Positions 19,072 through 27,650 of a stretch of 64,000 nt of DNA are shown in pieces. How positions within the stretch are numbered: position 1 is the first letter of the stretch; each line of letters starts with the position of its first letter. The position numbers and the translations under genes were made by a program. The stretch lies in the NCBI GenBank assembly GCA_963723355.1, contig CAVRQQ010000022.1, forward strand, positions 62,001-126,000. Direction: 5' to 3'. Under the pieces are notes generated by a model. The model did not search any database. It saw nothing but the letters and a program-made list of their open reading frames with translations, and had not been told where the DNA came from. The DNA is from JAFDBW01 sp963723355 (GTDB taxonomy: Bacteria > Desulfobacterota > Desulfuromonadia > Desulfuromonadales > BM103).

Positions 19072-20589
19072 ATGAATCAGAAACATAGTTCTGTCGCCGT
19101 CCTCGGGGCTACCGGTTACATCGGAGCCCGGCTCGTGCCGAAACTTCTTGAATCAGGGCTGAAGGTGCGCGCGATTGGCCGGAATCCAGACAAGCTCAAA
19201 GGCAGGATTTGGAGCAATTCTGTCGGCGTCGAGACAGTGTTCGGGGATGTGTTCGATATGGACTCTCTCGAGCAGGCGGTCTCGGGATGCGAGATTGTGT
19301 ATTACCTGGTCCATTCAATGAACCCGAATGTTGGTGATTTTGCCGAGGCCGATCGAATTGCGGCAAAGAATATGGTGGAGGTCGCCGATAGAACAGGTGT
19401 CAGGCGCATAATCTTCCTGGCCGGTCTTGGTGAAGAAAATGTTGATCTGAGTCATCATCTCAAATCACGCCGTGAGGTTGAACAAGTTCTGCGCTCCGGC
19501 AATGTGCCGGTGACAACGCTCAGGGCCGCGATGATTATCGGCTCCGGAAGTGCTTCCTTTGAAATCCTGCGCTATCTCGTCGAGCGACTGCCGGTGATGG
19601 TGACTCCGAAATGGATCTTCACCGAATGTCAGCCGATTGCCGTGCGCAATGTTCTACACTATCTGGTCGCCTGCCTGGACTGTCCGGAGACGGTTGGTGA
19701 GACTTTCGATATAGGCACTGAGGAGATTGTCACTTACTGTGACCTGATGCGCATCTACGCGGAGGAGGCCGGATTGACAAAACGCCTGATCATTCCGGTG
19801 CCGGTGTTGACCCCACGACTTTCCTCCTACTGGATTCATCTGGTTACGCCGGTGCCTGCTGCATTGGCCCGACCCTTGGCGGAAGGTTTGCGGAACCCGG
19901 TTTTGTGTAAAGACAACCGGATCAGGGAGTTGATTCCTCAAAGGCTGCTTGACTGTCGGCAGGCCATCCGCTTTGCTCTGGAAAAATTACGCCTGCAGCA
20001 GGTCGAAACGTCCTGGACCGATGCCGGTGCGGTGGCGCCTGTGGAATGGAGCATACAGGAAGATCCTGACTGGGCGGGCGGTACGATTTTCAAGGATGAT
20101 CGACGCATGCTGGTGAAGGGCACCGCGGAAAAACTCTGGCCGGCGGTAATGGGAATTGGCGGCAAGACCGGGTGGTACTATGCAGACTGGCTCTGGCACC
20201 TGCGCGGCTGGATGGACCGACTGATCGGTGGTCCCGGCCTTGGTCGCGGTCGCCGCGACCCGGCTGAAGTACAGGCCGGAGATGCCCTCGACTTCTGGAG
20301 GGTGCTGGCTGTTGATCCCGGCCACCGGTTGAAGCTGGTTGCCGAAATGAAGCTCCCGGGTGAAGCCGTTCTGGAACTGATCCTTACCGAGTGCGTTGAC
20401 GGTACAACGGAAGTCCGCCAATGTGCTCGTTACAAACCGCGCGGTTTGCTGGGCCTGTTATACTGGTACTCGGTTCTGCCTTTTCACAATCTGGTTTTTG
20501 TCGGCATGCTTAAAGGGATTGCCAGAGCCTCGGGTGTTGAGATAGTCAGTGGCCCGACGGCCTTATCACTTCATGGCGAGAGACCTTAA
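19072..20589 (+). CDS. SDR-type NAD(P)-binding protein with DUF2867 domain
   Basis: A 505-residue two-domain protein. Residues 1 to about 290 form an atypical short-chain dehydrogenase of the NmrA/complex-I-NDUFA9-like kind: AVLGATGYIGARLVPKLLESG is the dinucleotide-binding loop, followed by VYYLVHSMN and TLRAAMIIGSGS. Residues from about 330 to the end match DUF2867 (GGTIFKDDRRMLVKG, GWYYADWLW, YKPRGLLGLLYWYSVLPFH). This fusion is widespread and uncharacterised; a redox or lipid-related role is only inferred. It stands ahead of a lipocalin lipoprotein gene 86 bases downstream, and such pairs may act together on membrane lipids. Confidence 0.82.
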   Translation: MNQKHSSVAVLGATGYIGARLVPKLLESGLKVRAIGRNPDKLKGRIWSNSVGVETVFGDVFDMDSLEQAVSGCEIVYYLVHSMNPNVGDFAEADRIAAKNMVEVADRTGVRRIIFLAGLGEENVDLSHHLKSRREVEQVLRSGNVPVTTLRAAMIIGSGSASFEILRYLVERLPVMVTPKWIFTECQPIAVRNVLHYLVACLDCPETVGETFDIGTEEIVTYCDLMRIYAEEAGLTKRLIIPVPVLTPRLSSYWIHLVTPVPAALARPLAEGLRNPVLCKDNRIRELIPQRLLDCRQAIRFALEKLRLQQVETSWTDAGAVAPVEWSIQEDPDWAGGTIFKDDRRMLVKGTAEKLWPAVMGIGGKTGWYYADWLWHLRGWMDRLIGGPGLGRGRRDPAEVQAGDALDFWRVLAVDPGHRLKLVAEMKLPGEAVLELILTECVDGTTEVRQCARYKPRGLLGLLYWYSVLPFHNLVFVGMLKGIARASGVEIVSGPTALSLHGERP

Positions 20590-20675
20590 GGGATTTAGAT
20601 GATTTATGCGCCGCTCTGCAGGCTGGAGTTTGAGCAGGCCCTGCCTGGATTGTTCGGTACGGACAGGAAAACATC

Positions 20676-21215
20676 ATGAGCCCACGCCCTAAACTGATAT
20701 TCGGTCTCGTTTCCTTGTTGGCAACCCTTTGCGGGTGTGCTGTGCAGGATCGGTCTCTGCCGCCTCTGGAAACGGTCGCCGATGTCGATTTGCAGCGCTA
20801 TACCGGCACCTGGTACGAGATCGCGCGATTCCCACACAGGTTTCAGAAAGACTGTTATGCAACCCGTGCAGTGTATACCTTGCGAGAAGATGGTTTGATC
20901 GGGGTTTACAATGAGTGTCGTAGGGGGGCTGCCGATGGACCGATCAAGGCGGTAAAAGGCAAGGCCCGTGTCGTTGACAAACAAACCAACGCCAAGCTCG
21001 AAGTCTCTTTCTTCTGGCCTTTCTGGGGAGACTACTGGATCATCGATCTCGACCCCGACTATCAATGGGCCGTAGTCGGTCACCCGAGCCGCAGCTATTT
21101 GTGGATTTTGAGTCGGCAGGAGACAATGGAGGCAGAGGTCCTGGATGGCATTCGGCTGCGTCTGCAGCAACAAGGCTATGATTTAAGCCAACTGCTGATT
21201 TCACCCGTGGACTGA
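20676..21215 (+). CDS. blc: Lipocalin-family outer-membrane lipoprotein (Blc-like)
   Basis: A 179-residue bacterial lipocalin. The signal ends in a lipobox-like LATLCGC. The lipocalin signature YTGTWYEIARFPHRFQKDC is followed by the conserved WGDYWIIDLDPDYQWAVVG and the C-terminal WILSR motif. Blc-type lipocalins sit in the outer membrane and bind fatty acids or lysophospholipids. It lies downstream of the SDR/DUF2867 gene and ends in a terminator shared with the convergent methyltransferase gene. Confidence 0.9.
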   Translation: MSPRPKLIFGLVSLLATLCGCAVQDRSLPPLETVADVDLQRYTGTWYEIARFPHRFQKDCYATRAVYTLREDGLIGVYNECRRGAADGPIKAVKGKARVVDKQTNAKLEVSFFWPFWGDYWIIDLDPDYQWAVVGHPSRSYLWILSRQETMEAEVLDGIRLRLQQQGYDLSQLLISPVD

Positions 21216-21248
21216 TGCCGTGGTCCGATACGGCATCTAAAGTTTTTT
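21214..21248 (+). terminator. Intrinsic terminator between convergent genes
   Basis: GATGCCGT (21214-21221) and ACGGCATC (21230-21237) pair perfectly around an eight-base loop and are followed after TAAAG by six T residues. The stem overlaps the lipocalin stop, and the tail runs into the end of the convergent methyltransferase. Confidence 0.7.
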
Positions 21249-21821
21249 CATCAGGACCGTACTGAATTCGTCCAGTATCCGGTTTTTGATGACCTCGCAC
21301 CCCTGCCTTTGATAAGCCTGTCGCACGTCAAAATTGTATTCCCACAATATCCCTGACAAGAGCAGCGTCCCTCCCTGGCGCAACTTCTTGCTTAAAGGGT
21401 CTGCGATGTCGATCAGTATGTCGCCATAGATGTTGGCCAGAATGACATCAAAGCCGGCCTCGCTGACTTCATCGAGAGTCCCTGTAATATGGGTGACACG
21501 ATCCTCCAACCGATTAAGAGCGCAGTTGGTTCTGGCCGTTTCAACGGCCCGGGCCTCAATGTCGACGCAGACAGCATCTTTTGCCCCGAGTTTCAGAGCC
21601 GCTATGGCCAGGATCCCGGTCCCGCTGCCCAGGTCAAGTATCCGTGCGGCATTAAGCTCTGCCATGCTTTCCATGAACTCGAGACAACTGCTGGTCGTCT
21701 GATGTTCGCCGGAACCGAACGCGCCACGCTGCATGACCAGGTCAATGCGGTCGGCAGAAGGGTTGCTGTCCTCCGGAGCGATGCGGAATCTTGAGCCGAT
21801 GTTGAAGGGTTGGTAGGTCAT
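21237..21821 (-). CDS. PrmA-like SAM-dependent methyltransferase, short form
   Basis: About 194 residues, corresponding only to the catalytic domain of ribosomal protein L11 methyltransferase PrmA. It has the substrate loop GAFGSGEHQTT (PrmA consensus AFGTGxHxTT), the SAM motif ILDLGSGTGILAIAALKLGA and the catalytic LANIYGD. The L11-binding N-terminal domain of PrmA (about 90 residues) is absent, and nothing upstream encodes it. Start chosen at 21821 (MTYQPFNIG); an upstream ATG at 21869 would add codons from a repeat. It may act on L11 or another protein. Confidence 0.75.
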   Translation of the reverse strand: MTYQPFNIGSRFRIAPEDSNPSADRIDLVMQRGAFGSGEHQTTSSCLEFMESMAELNAARILDLGSGTGILAIAALKLGAKDAVCVDIEARAVETARTNCALNRLEDRVTHITGTLDEVSEAGFDVILANIYGDILIDIADPLSKKLRQGGTLLLSGILWEYNFDVRQAYQRQGCEVIKNRILDEFSTVLMKKL

Positions 21822-21835
21822 ATATGTTTGGTCAG

Positions 21836-21906
21836 GGGGAAGAGGTGAGGGAAAAGAGTAAGGCGGCATGACCTCTTACCCCTTTCCGCTTGCCTCCTAC
21901 CTTGTC
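21836..21906. repeat. Inverted purine-rich heptamer repeat
   Basis: Two opposed arms (about 21836-21866 and 21872-21906). Each reads as degenerate seven-base units on its purine strand: AGGTGAG-GGAAAAG-AGTAAGG on the left, GTAGGAG-GCAAGCG-GAAAGGG-GTAAGAG on the complement of the right. The arms share roughly three quarters of their bases. It lies between two leftward genes. Confidence 0.45.
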
Positions 21907-21909
21907 AGA

Positions 21910-22855
21910 TTACAAACCCTGGCTGCGCAGAATGAGCAGGGCAATTGTATATGTTATCGCCGAAAAAAGGGTCGAGAACATGACGATTGTCCCCGCCAGT
22001 TCAGCATCTCCTTTAAGCTGGTCCGCCATGATGTAGTTGGCCGTTGCTGCCGGTGTTCCGGCAATCAGGACCCCGATACCCAGGTCCAGTCCCTCGTACG
22101 CCCATGGCTATCAGGAGTATTGCAGCGAGGATCGGCATCCAGATGGTTTTTGCACCACTGGCCAGGGCCGCTTTGGCCAGGTCGCCACGCAGTCGGTCGA
22201 TGGAGAAGCCGCCGCCGATTGCCAGGAGAGCGAGGGGCAATGTCATGCCGGTGGCAATTTTCAGGCTGCGATCAAGCACCAGCGGAACAGGTAATTCAAG
22301 AAAACTCCAGGCAATACCCAGGAACGAGGCGAGGATCAGAGGGTTCAGGGCGATCTGCCGCAACCAGAAATTGGCCCCTCGCTGTTCACCATCGCCTCGA
22401 TGCGGCCAGAGCAGGGCAAAAATGGCGTAAAGGTTCAGAAACGGTACGATAAAGCCCATCAGGATACCGGCCCTGGTCAAGCCGGTCTCTCCGTACGCGT
22501 TCAGGGTGATGGCCAGCCCGATGTAGGCGATGTTGCCGCGAAAGGAGCCCTGGCTGAAAACGCCTCTTGCGTTGGCAGGGTAATTTCTGAATACAGCATA
22601 GGCGTATGAGGCAAGGAAGGTGATGGTCACGGCGACGATTGATCCGATGACCAGCCGACCATTGAAATTGGCAAAGAAGTCTGCCGTGCCGATTTTGTAA
22701 AAAAGCAACAGGGGCAGGCAGACGTAATAAACCAGCCGGTTGGTTTGTTTGAGAAAAACCGTATCGATCAGTCCCAGTCGGCGCAACAGCCAACCGAGCG
22801 CAATGACTGAAAAAACCGGCAGGACAATATTGACAATGTCGGTAAAAAGGTTCAT
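21910..22855 (-). CDS. AEC family transporter (auxin efflux carrier fold), one frame break
   Basis: Repaired product of about 314 residues with roughly ten hydrophobic segments, starting MNLFTDIVNIVLPVFSVIA and containing SQGSFRGNIAYIGLAI, LNPLILASFLGIAW and ALLAIGGGFSIDRL, all typical of the AEC family. Family members export or exchange organic acids and similar solutes; the substrate here is not predictable. One extra base in CCC at 22091-22093 breaks the frame after AMGVRG. Removing it restores DLGIGVLIAGTPAATANYIM and a normal C terminus ending at 21910. The second half is fully conserved, so an error is likely. Confidence 0.82.
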
Positions 22856-23193
22856 CGGTGCCCTTTATGCTCAATGCCAGTCAGAATACAAAATTCAGTC
22901 CATGGAATACAGTACAAAAGAGACCCGGTCTGACGAATAGCTTCCTCTTTGACCTGAAAGATGACAAAAGGCTTGCCGTCAGTGAACCCTGGCTCTTGAA
23001 TGATTGTCTTATCGAGTTGAACGCTAAACAAATCAGAATAATGAAGTGGACAGCCTACGGCTTCGAAGCAGCTTATCAAAATCATTTTATGCTGTGGTCC
23101 TACCAAGGCTTTGCTTTTTACTCCCATTGTATAATATTCTACACATAGCGAGATTGTCATTCCCCTGGAATGGTTTCTGTTCACTACGAGGAT
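22856..23193. other. 338-base region between divergent genes
   Basis: Frames open in both directions (a 96-codon rightward frame and the tail of a leftward one) do not resemble any protein I recognise. A perfect TATAAT lies at 23130-23135 but has no good -35 partner at standard spacing. It probably carries the promoters of the divergent AEC and histidine kinase genes. Confidence 0.45.
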
Positions 23194-23196
23194 ATG

Positions 23197-24321
23197 ATGC
23201 AGGATACCCGGAGGACATATTATCTGCGACTTGCAATAATTGCCGGGCTGTTGTTGTTGATTACTGCCCTTCATTACCTGACTACGACACAGAAGGTCGG
23301 CGCTCACGATGTCTATCGACGGCTCTATTACGTGCCGATCGTTTTCGGTGGCCTCTGGTTTGCTCTTCGCGGTGGCATTCTGACCTCGATCCTGGCGTCG
23401 CTGCTTTATATGCCTCATGTGCTTTTCCACTGGCAGCACCATCCGTCCATCGCCCTGGAGCAGTACCTGGAAATTGTCCTGTACAATGTCATTGGCGGTC
23501 TGACTGGGTTCCTCGCCCAACGCGAACAGCAGCAGCGGATACGTTACCAGAAGGCTGCGGAAACCCTCGAAGACAGCTACCAGAAGCTCAGGGAGCAGGC
23601 CGACCAGATCATCGAGATTGAAGAACAGTTGCGTCGCGCAGACCGGCTCTCGGCCCTCGGCGAGCTTTCTGCCGGAATGGCCCATGAAATACGCAACCCG
23701 CTCGGTTCCATCAAGGGGACCGCGGAAATCCTGCGCGACGGTGTTGCAGCGGACGATCCGAAACAGGAGTTCGCGGGCATCCTGATCAAGGAGGTCGATC
23801 GCCTCAACCGGGTGCTGGAGGATTTCCTGCGCTTCGCCCGACCGGAACCGGTTGAACAAGGACGCTTCGTTTTGCAGCACGTCATCGGTGACGTGCTCGA
23901 CCTGACCAGGCAGCAGGCCGCCCGCAACAATGTCGACGTGGCTATCGACCTCGGTGACGAGATCGACATCCGCGGCCAGGGCGAGCAGCTCAAGCAGGCC
24001 TTTCTCAACCTGGTCCTGAACGCACTCCAGGCCATGCCGAACGGCGGGGCTCTGAAAATCTCGATGCGCGCATTGCCGCAAGAAGTGCAGGTTCTGGTCA
24101 GCGATAGCGGACCCGGGATTGCCCCGGAGGACCGCGAGAGGATCTTCAACCCGTTCGTCACGACCCGTGACAGCGGCACCGGTCTCGGCCTCGCTATCAC
24201 GCAGCGTATCATCCAGGGACATGGCGGCCGTATCATCCTCGACAGCAGACCGGGTGAGGGGGCCTGCTTTACCGTTTGCCTGCCAAGACCGCAGAAGGAA
24301 ATGGAGCCTGTGGAATCATGA
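23197..24321 (+). CDS. Membrane-bound sensor histidine kinase
   Basis: About 374 residues. Three to four hydrophobic segments in the first 120 residues resemble a short integral-membrane sensor (LAIIAGLLLLITALHYL, VPIVFGGLWFALRGGILTSI). A coiled region (residues about 118-150) leads to HisKA with the phosphorylated histidine in LSAGMAHEIRNPLGSIKGTA. The ATPase boxes are NLVLNALQAMPNGG, VSDSGPGI and GTGLGLAITQRI. GAGG at 23188-23191 favours the ATG at 23197. It overlaps the next gene, an NtrC-type regulator, by four bases, so this is a NtrB/ZraS-like pair. The stimulus is unknown; the htrA-type gene downstream hints at envelope stress. Confidence 0.88.
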   Translation: MQDTRRTYYLRLAIIAGLLLLITALHYLTTTQKVGAHDVYRRLYYVPIVFGGLWFALRGGILTSILASLLYMPHVLFHWQHHPSIALEQYLEIVLYNVIGGLTGFLAQREQQQRIRYQKAAETLEDSYQKLREQADQIIEIEEQLRRADRLSALGELSAGMAHEIRNPLGSIKGTAEILRDGVAADDPKQEFAGILIKEVDRLNRVLEDFLRFARPEPVEQGRFVLQHVIGDVLDLTRQQAARNNVDVAIDLGDEIDIRGQGEQLKQAFLNLVLNALQAMPNGGALKISMRALPQEVQVLVSDSGPGIAPEDRERIFNPFVTTRDSGTGLGLAITQRIIQGHGGRIILDSRPGEGACFTVCLPRPQKEMEPVES

Positions 24322-25707
24322 ACAAAGCCAAGCTTTCCGGACGGGAAGGGCAACCCCTGCGTAAAGTCCTTTTGATCGACGACGATGATTCGTTGCGGCG
24401 CGTGACCGAATATTCACTGCACTCCGCCGGTTTCCACGTTCTCAGTGCCGCCAATGGCAAACAGGGCCTGGCATGCTTTCCGTGCCGATTCACCGCAGGT
24501 CGTGATTACCGATATCCAGATGCCGGGACTATCCGGTTATGACGTCCTGCAGCAGATCAAAACCGAACGCCCTGAAACCATTGTGATCGTCATCACCGCC
24601 TACAGCTCGGTTGAAAAAGCTGTCGATGCAATGAAGCAGGGGGCTTATGATTACCTGGCCAAGCCTTTCAGTCGTGACGAGCTGGTCATCGTCGTCGAGA
24701 AAGCCTTCAACCTGCTCGGCCTGCAGGAAGAAAATCAGCGCCTGCGCGATGAACTCGAGCACCAGGTCGATTTCAGTCACATGATCGGCATTTCTGATGG
24801 CATGCAGAATGTCTTTGAGATGGTCAGGAGGGTCGCGCCGACCGAGGCTAGCGTCTTGATCACCGGCGAGAGCGGTACCGGCAAGGAGCTCATTGCGCGG
24901 GCGATTCACCAGGGGGGGACGCGTTGCAAAGCGCCTTTTATCGCGATCAATTGTGCGGCAATACCTGCCAATCTCCTCGAAAGCGAACTGTTCGGTCACG
25001 TCCGCGGCGCCTTTACCGGAGCCGTCCGTGACCACGCCGGAAAATTTGAACAAGCCCATGGCGGAACCCTGTTTCTCGATGAAGTGGGCGAAATGCCGAT
25101 TGAACTGCAACCCAAACTGCTGCGCGTGCTCCAGGAAATGGAGGTTGAACCCCTCGGTGGCAAGGTCCGCTCGGTGGATGTCCGTATCATCGCTGCGACC
25201 AACCAGGACGTCGAGCATGCAATACAGGAAGGACGATTTCGCGAGGACCTCTTCTACCGGCTCGCCGTGATTCCGATTGAGCTGCCGCCGCTGCGCAGAC
25301 GAGTCGAGGATGTCCCGCTGCTGGTCAGACATTACCTGGAGCGATTCAGTCGCGGGGCACCCCTGGATATCAGTGCTGAGGCATTGGCCTGCATGACAGC
25401 GTATCCATGGCCCGGAAATGTCAGGGAATTGCAGAATGCCGTTGAAAGGCTGGTTGTCATGAGCCAAGGCGGGACGATTGAATACCATCATCTACCGGCC
25501 AAATTATGTACGCAGACAACCATATCAAGGAACCGGGTTGTTGAATTGCCTGCAGAAGGATATCCTCTCGAAGAAATTGAAAAAGAGGCTGTTATGCAGG
25601 CCCTTGAGCGCAATCAATGGAACCAGACCAAGGCTGCCGGTTTCCTGCAGGTGCCGCGCCACACATTGATCTACCGGATGGAGAAATATGGTATTAAAAA
25701 GGCATGA
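24318..25707 (+). CDS. NtrC-family sigma-54 response regulator (one frame break)
   Basis: Repaired product of about 462 residues: receiver domain (VLLIDDDDSLRRVTEYSL, phospho-site aspartate in ITDIQMPG, KPFSRDE), AAA+ domain with Walker A GESGTGKE, the sigma-54 contact loop GAFTGA, Walker B GTLFLDEVGEMP and the R-finger region, and a Fis-type helix-turn-helix at the end (NQTKAAGFLQVPRHTLIYRM). One extra T in TTT at 24477-24479 breaks the frame inside the receiver; removal gives CFRADSPQVVITD. Overlap with the upstream kinase gene shows they are partners. Its target promoter is not obvious here. Confidence 0.88.
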
Positions 25708-27043
25708 GGCGCGTGGCGCGTGGCGCGTGGCGCGAGAAAAATGCAAAATCATTATTTTGGCAATTCTTCTGTTACTGGTTGCTTTGTCTTCAACGGCTTA
25801 CGAGAGGCGGTCGGCAGTGGTGGAAACGGTTGCCAAGGCCGGACCGGCAGTGGTCAATATCCGCACGGAGCAGATCATTCAGCGTCGGGCCACCCCTTAC
25901 TTCGGTTTCGGCGATTCCTTCTTCAACGAGTTTTTCAATCAGTTTGCCCAAACGCGCAGCTATCGGACCCAGGCGCTCGGTTCAGGGGCGATCATCGACA
26001 GCCGCGGTTTTCTGGTCACCAATGCACATGTCGTGGAGAAGGCATCAAAGATATATGTGGCGTTGCCAGGAGAACGCAAGGAACGTGAGGCGACGCTGGT
26101 CGGAGTCGATCACTCGACCGATCTGGCTGTGATCAAGGTGGTTGCCGAAGCGCCCCTGCCAAGCCTCGATTTTGCTGCCGACGACGATCTTATCCTGGGT
26201 GAGACAGTGATCGCGATCGGCAATCCACTTGGTCTGGAAAACTCCGTTACGACCGGTGTGATCAGTGCACCGAAGCGCAGGTTGCCGGACGGTGAGGGGG
26301 GTGTCTCGGTGTTTATCCAGACTGACGCCCTGATCAACCCGGGCAATTCGGGTGGGCCTCTGCTGGATATCAACGGCCGGTTGATCGGCATCAACACGGC
26401 GATCATACAGCAGGCCCAGGGGATCGGTTTCGCCATCCCCATCAAGGTGGTCCGCCGTATCGTTGAAGACCTGATTGCCCACGGCAGGGTCAGGCCTGCT
26501 TATTCGGGATTCCTGCCCGGAGAGATCAGTCGGACCATGGCTCGTTCGCGGGGTGCCGGCGGAGTCCTGGTTACCGAGATTGACTCCGGTTCACCTGCGG
26601 AGCGCGCAGGCCTGCAGGTTGCCGATGTGATCCTTGAAGTCGATGGAATCCAGGTTGACTCGGCTTCGGAATATCTCTCTCTGCTGAGAACCTACCCGCC
26701 GGAAGCAGAGGTCAAACTGGCCGTGCTGCGTGGTGAAGGTGAAACTGTAGCAGTTGTCAAACTCGCCGAACTGCCTCGCAATTACGCCTTCAACTACTTT
26801 GCGCGGCAGTTTGGTATCGTGGTTGAGGAAGACTCACAGGGGGTGCTGGTATCCGAAGTGTTGGAGAATTCCCCTGCGGCACGCATCGAGATGAGGGCGG
26901 GCGACAGGCTGGTAGAAATTGAGGGCCTGCGAGTCGAGAACCTGCAAGCTTTCGAATCACGTGTTGAAGCTACCTTGGGCCGATTGCCGCTGAGATTTAC
27001 CATCTATCGCGGCAACCGTGGCTACATCATTGAGTTGCCCTGA
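25688..27043 (+). CDS. HtrA/DegP-type periplasmic serine protease
   Basis: A 451-residue trypsin-like protease with two PDZ domains. The catalytic triad is visible in VTNAHVVEKA (His), HSTDLAVIKV (Asp) and NPGNSGGPLLD (Ser). PDZ1 starts near VLVTEIDSGSPAERAG and PDZ2 near GVLVSEVLENSPAARI. A hydrophobic segment (IIILAILLLLVALSSTAY) is a signal or anchor. The first 15 residues (RHEARGAWRVARE) are encoded by a tandem heptamer repeat and are probably not conserved; GTG at 25727 is an alternative start. It overlaps the regulator gene by 20 bases, so it may be read from the same transcript. Confidence 0.9.
   Translation: MVLKRHEARGAWRVAREKCKIIILAILLLLVALSSTAYERRSAVVETVAKAGPAVVNIRTEQIIQRRATPYFGFGDSFFNEFFNQFAQTRSYRTQALGSGAIIDSRGFLVTNAHVVEKASKIYVALPGERKEREATLVGVDHSTDLAVIKVVAEAPLPSLDFAADDDLILGETVIAIGNPLGLENSVTTGVISAPKRRLPDGEGGVSVFIQTDALINPGNSGGPLLDINGRLIGINTAIIQQAQGIGFAIPIKVVRRIVEDLIAHGRVRPAYSGFLPGEISRTMARSRGAGGVLVTEIDSGSPAERAGLQVADVILEVDGIQVDSASEYLSLLRTYPPEAEVKLAVLRGEGETVAVVKLAELPRNYAFNYFARQFGIVVEEDSQGVLVSEVLENSPAARIEMRAGDRLVEIEGLRVENLQAFESRVEATLGRLPLRFTIYRGNRGYIIELP
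25708..25735 (+). repeat. Tandem heptamer GGCGCGT, four units
   Basis: Three exact copies of GGCGCGT followed by GGCGCGA. The repeat begins at the base after the stop of the upstream regulator gene and lies inside the predicted N terminus of the protease. A second tetrad of the same kind lies at 40755-40782 in the opposite orientation. Confidence 0.85.
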
Positions 27044-27058
27044 CGATCAGGTGAGACG

Positions 27059-27505
27059 ATGAAACTTCTTGCTGATATGGATGATCCAAGACAGCCGGAT
27101 ATCGCCCAGTTCGAACTCGAGGAGTGGATCGACAGCTCTCCGTTCGAGGCGCTGCTCGGCCTGAAGATCGAACGTTCAGCTGACGGAGTAGCCGTACTCA
27201 GCATGCCCTTCACGGTAAAACTGGCCAACGGCGGCGGAGTCATGCACGGTGGTGCGATGACCGCCCTGGCGGATACGGCTGTCGCCATGGCGATCAAAAG
27301 CCTGCTGCCGAGCGGGACAAAATTTGCGACGACGGGATTAACCATGGAATTTCTCGCGCCGGTCATCTCCGGTGTTGTCTACGCATCTGCCGGGGTGAAA
27401 AACACCGGAGAACGCTCCTTCGAAGGCGCATGCGAATTGCGTGGCGAGGATCGCCAGCTCTACGCACGTTTCACTTCGGTATTCAAGGTTGCACGACAGC
27501 AGTAA
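27059..27505 (+). CDS. PaaI-type hotdog-fold thioesterase
   Basis: A 148-residue acyl-CoA thioesterase-like protein. The hotdog signature is seen in GGGVMHGGAMTALADTAVA, with the HGG motif and an Asp at the catalytic position, and TTGLTMEFLAPV on the next strand. Family members hydrolyse aryl- or acyl-CoA thioesters in the cytoplasm; the substrate is not predictable. It starts 15 bases after the protease stop, but there is no clear functional link. Confidence 0.85.
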   Translation: MKLLADMDDPRQPDIAQFELEEWIDSSPFEALLGLKIERSADGVAVLSMPFTVKLANGGGVMHGGAMTALADTAVAMAIKSLLPSGTKFATTGLTMEFLAPVISGVVYASAGVKNTGERSFEGACELRGEDRQLYARFTSVFKVARQQ

Positions 27506-27650
27506 AGGACGTTTTTCGCTCTCTGGTGGATCTGGTTGTCCAGACTGGTTGACATTTTTCTCCCCGTGGGTTTACATGAAAACAAATATCCGGTTTTTTC
27601 TATGTAAGACAATTCAAGCTAGAGATACGTGTTTCATGAAGGATTGATAT

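Noticed and set aside
22852..24222. Open leftward frame of 456 codons opposite the histidine kinase
   Set aside because: The plus strand encodes a kinase with all catalytic boxes; the opposite frame has no recognisable domain.
25708..25735. CRISPR-like array
   Set aside because: Units are seven bases with no spacers; no cas genes in the window.
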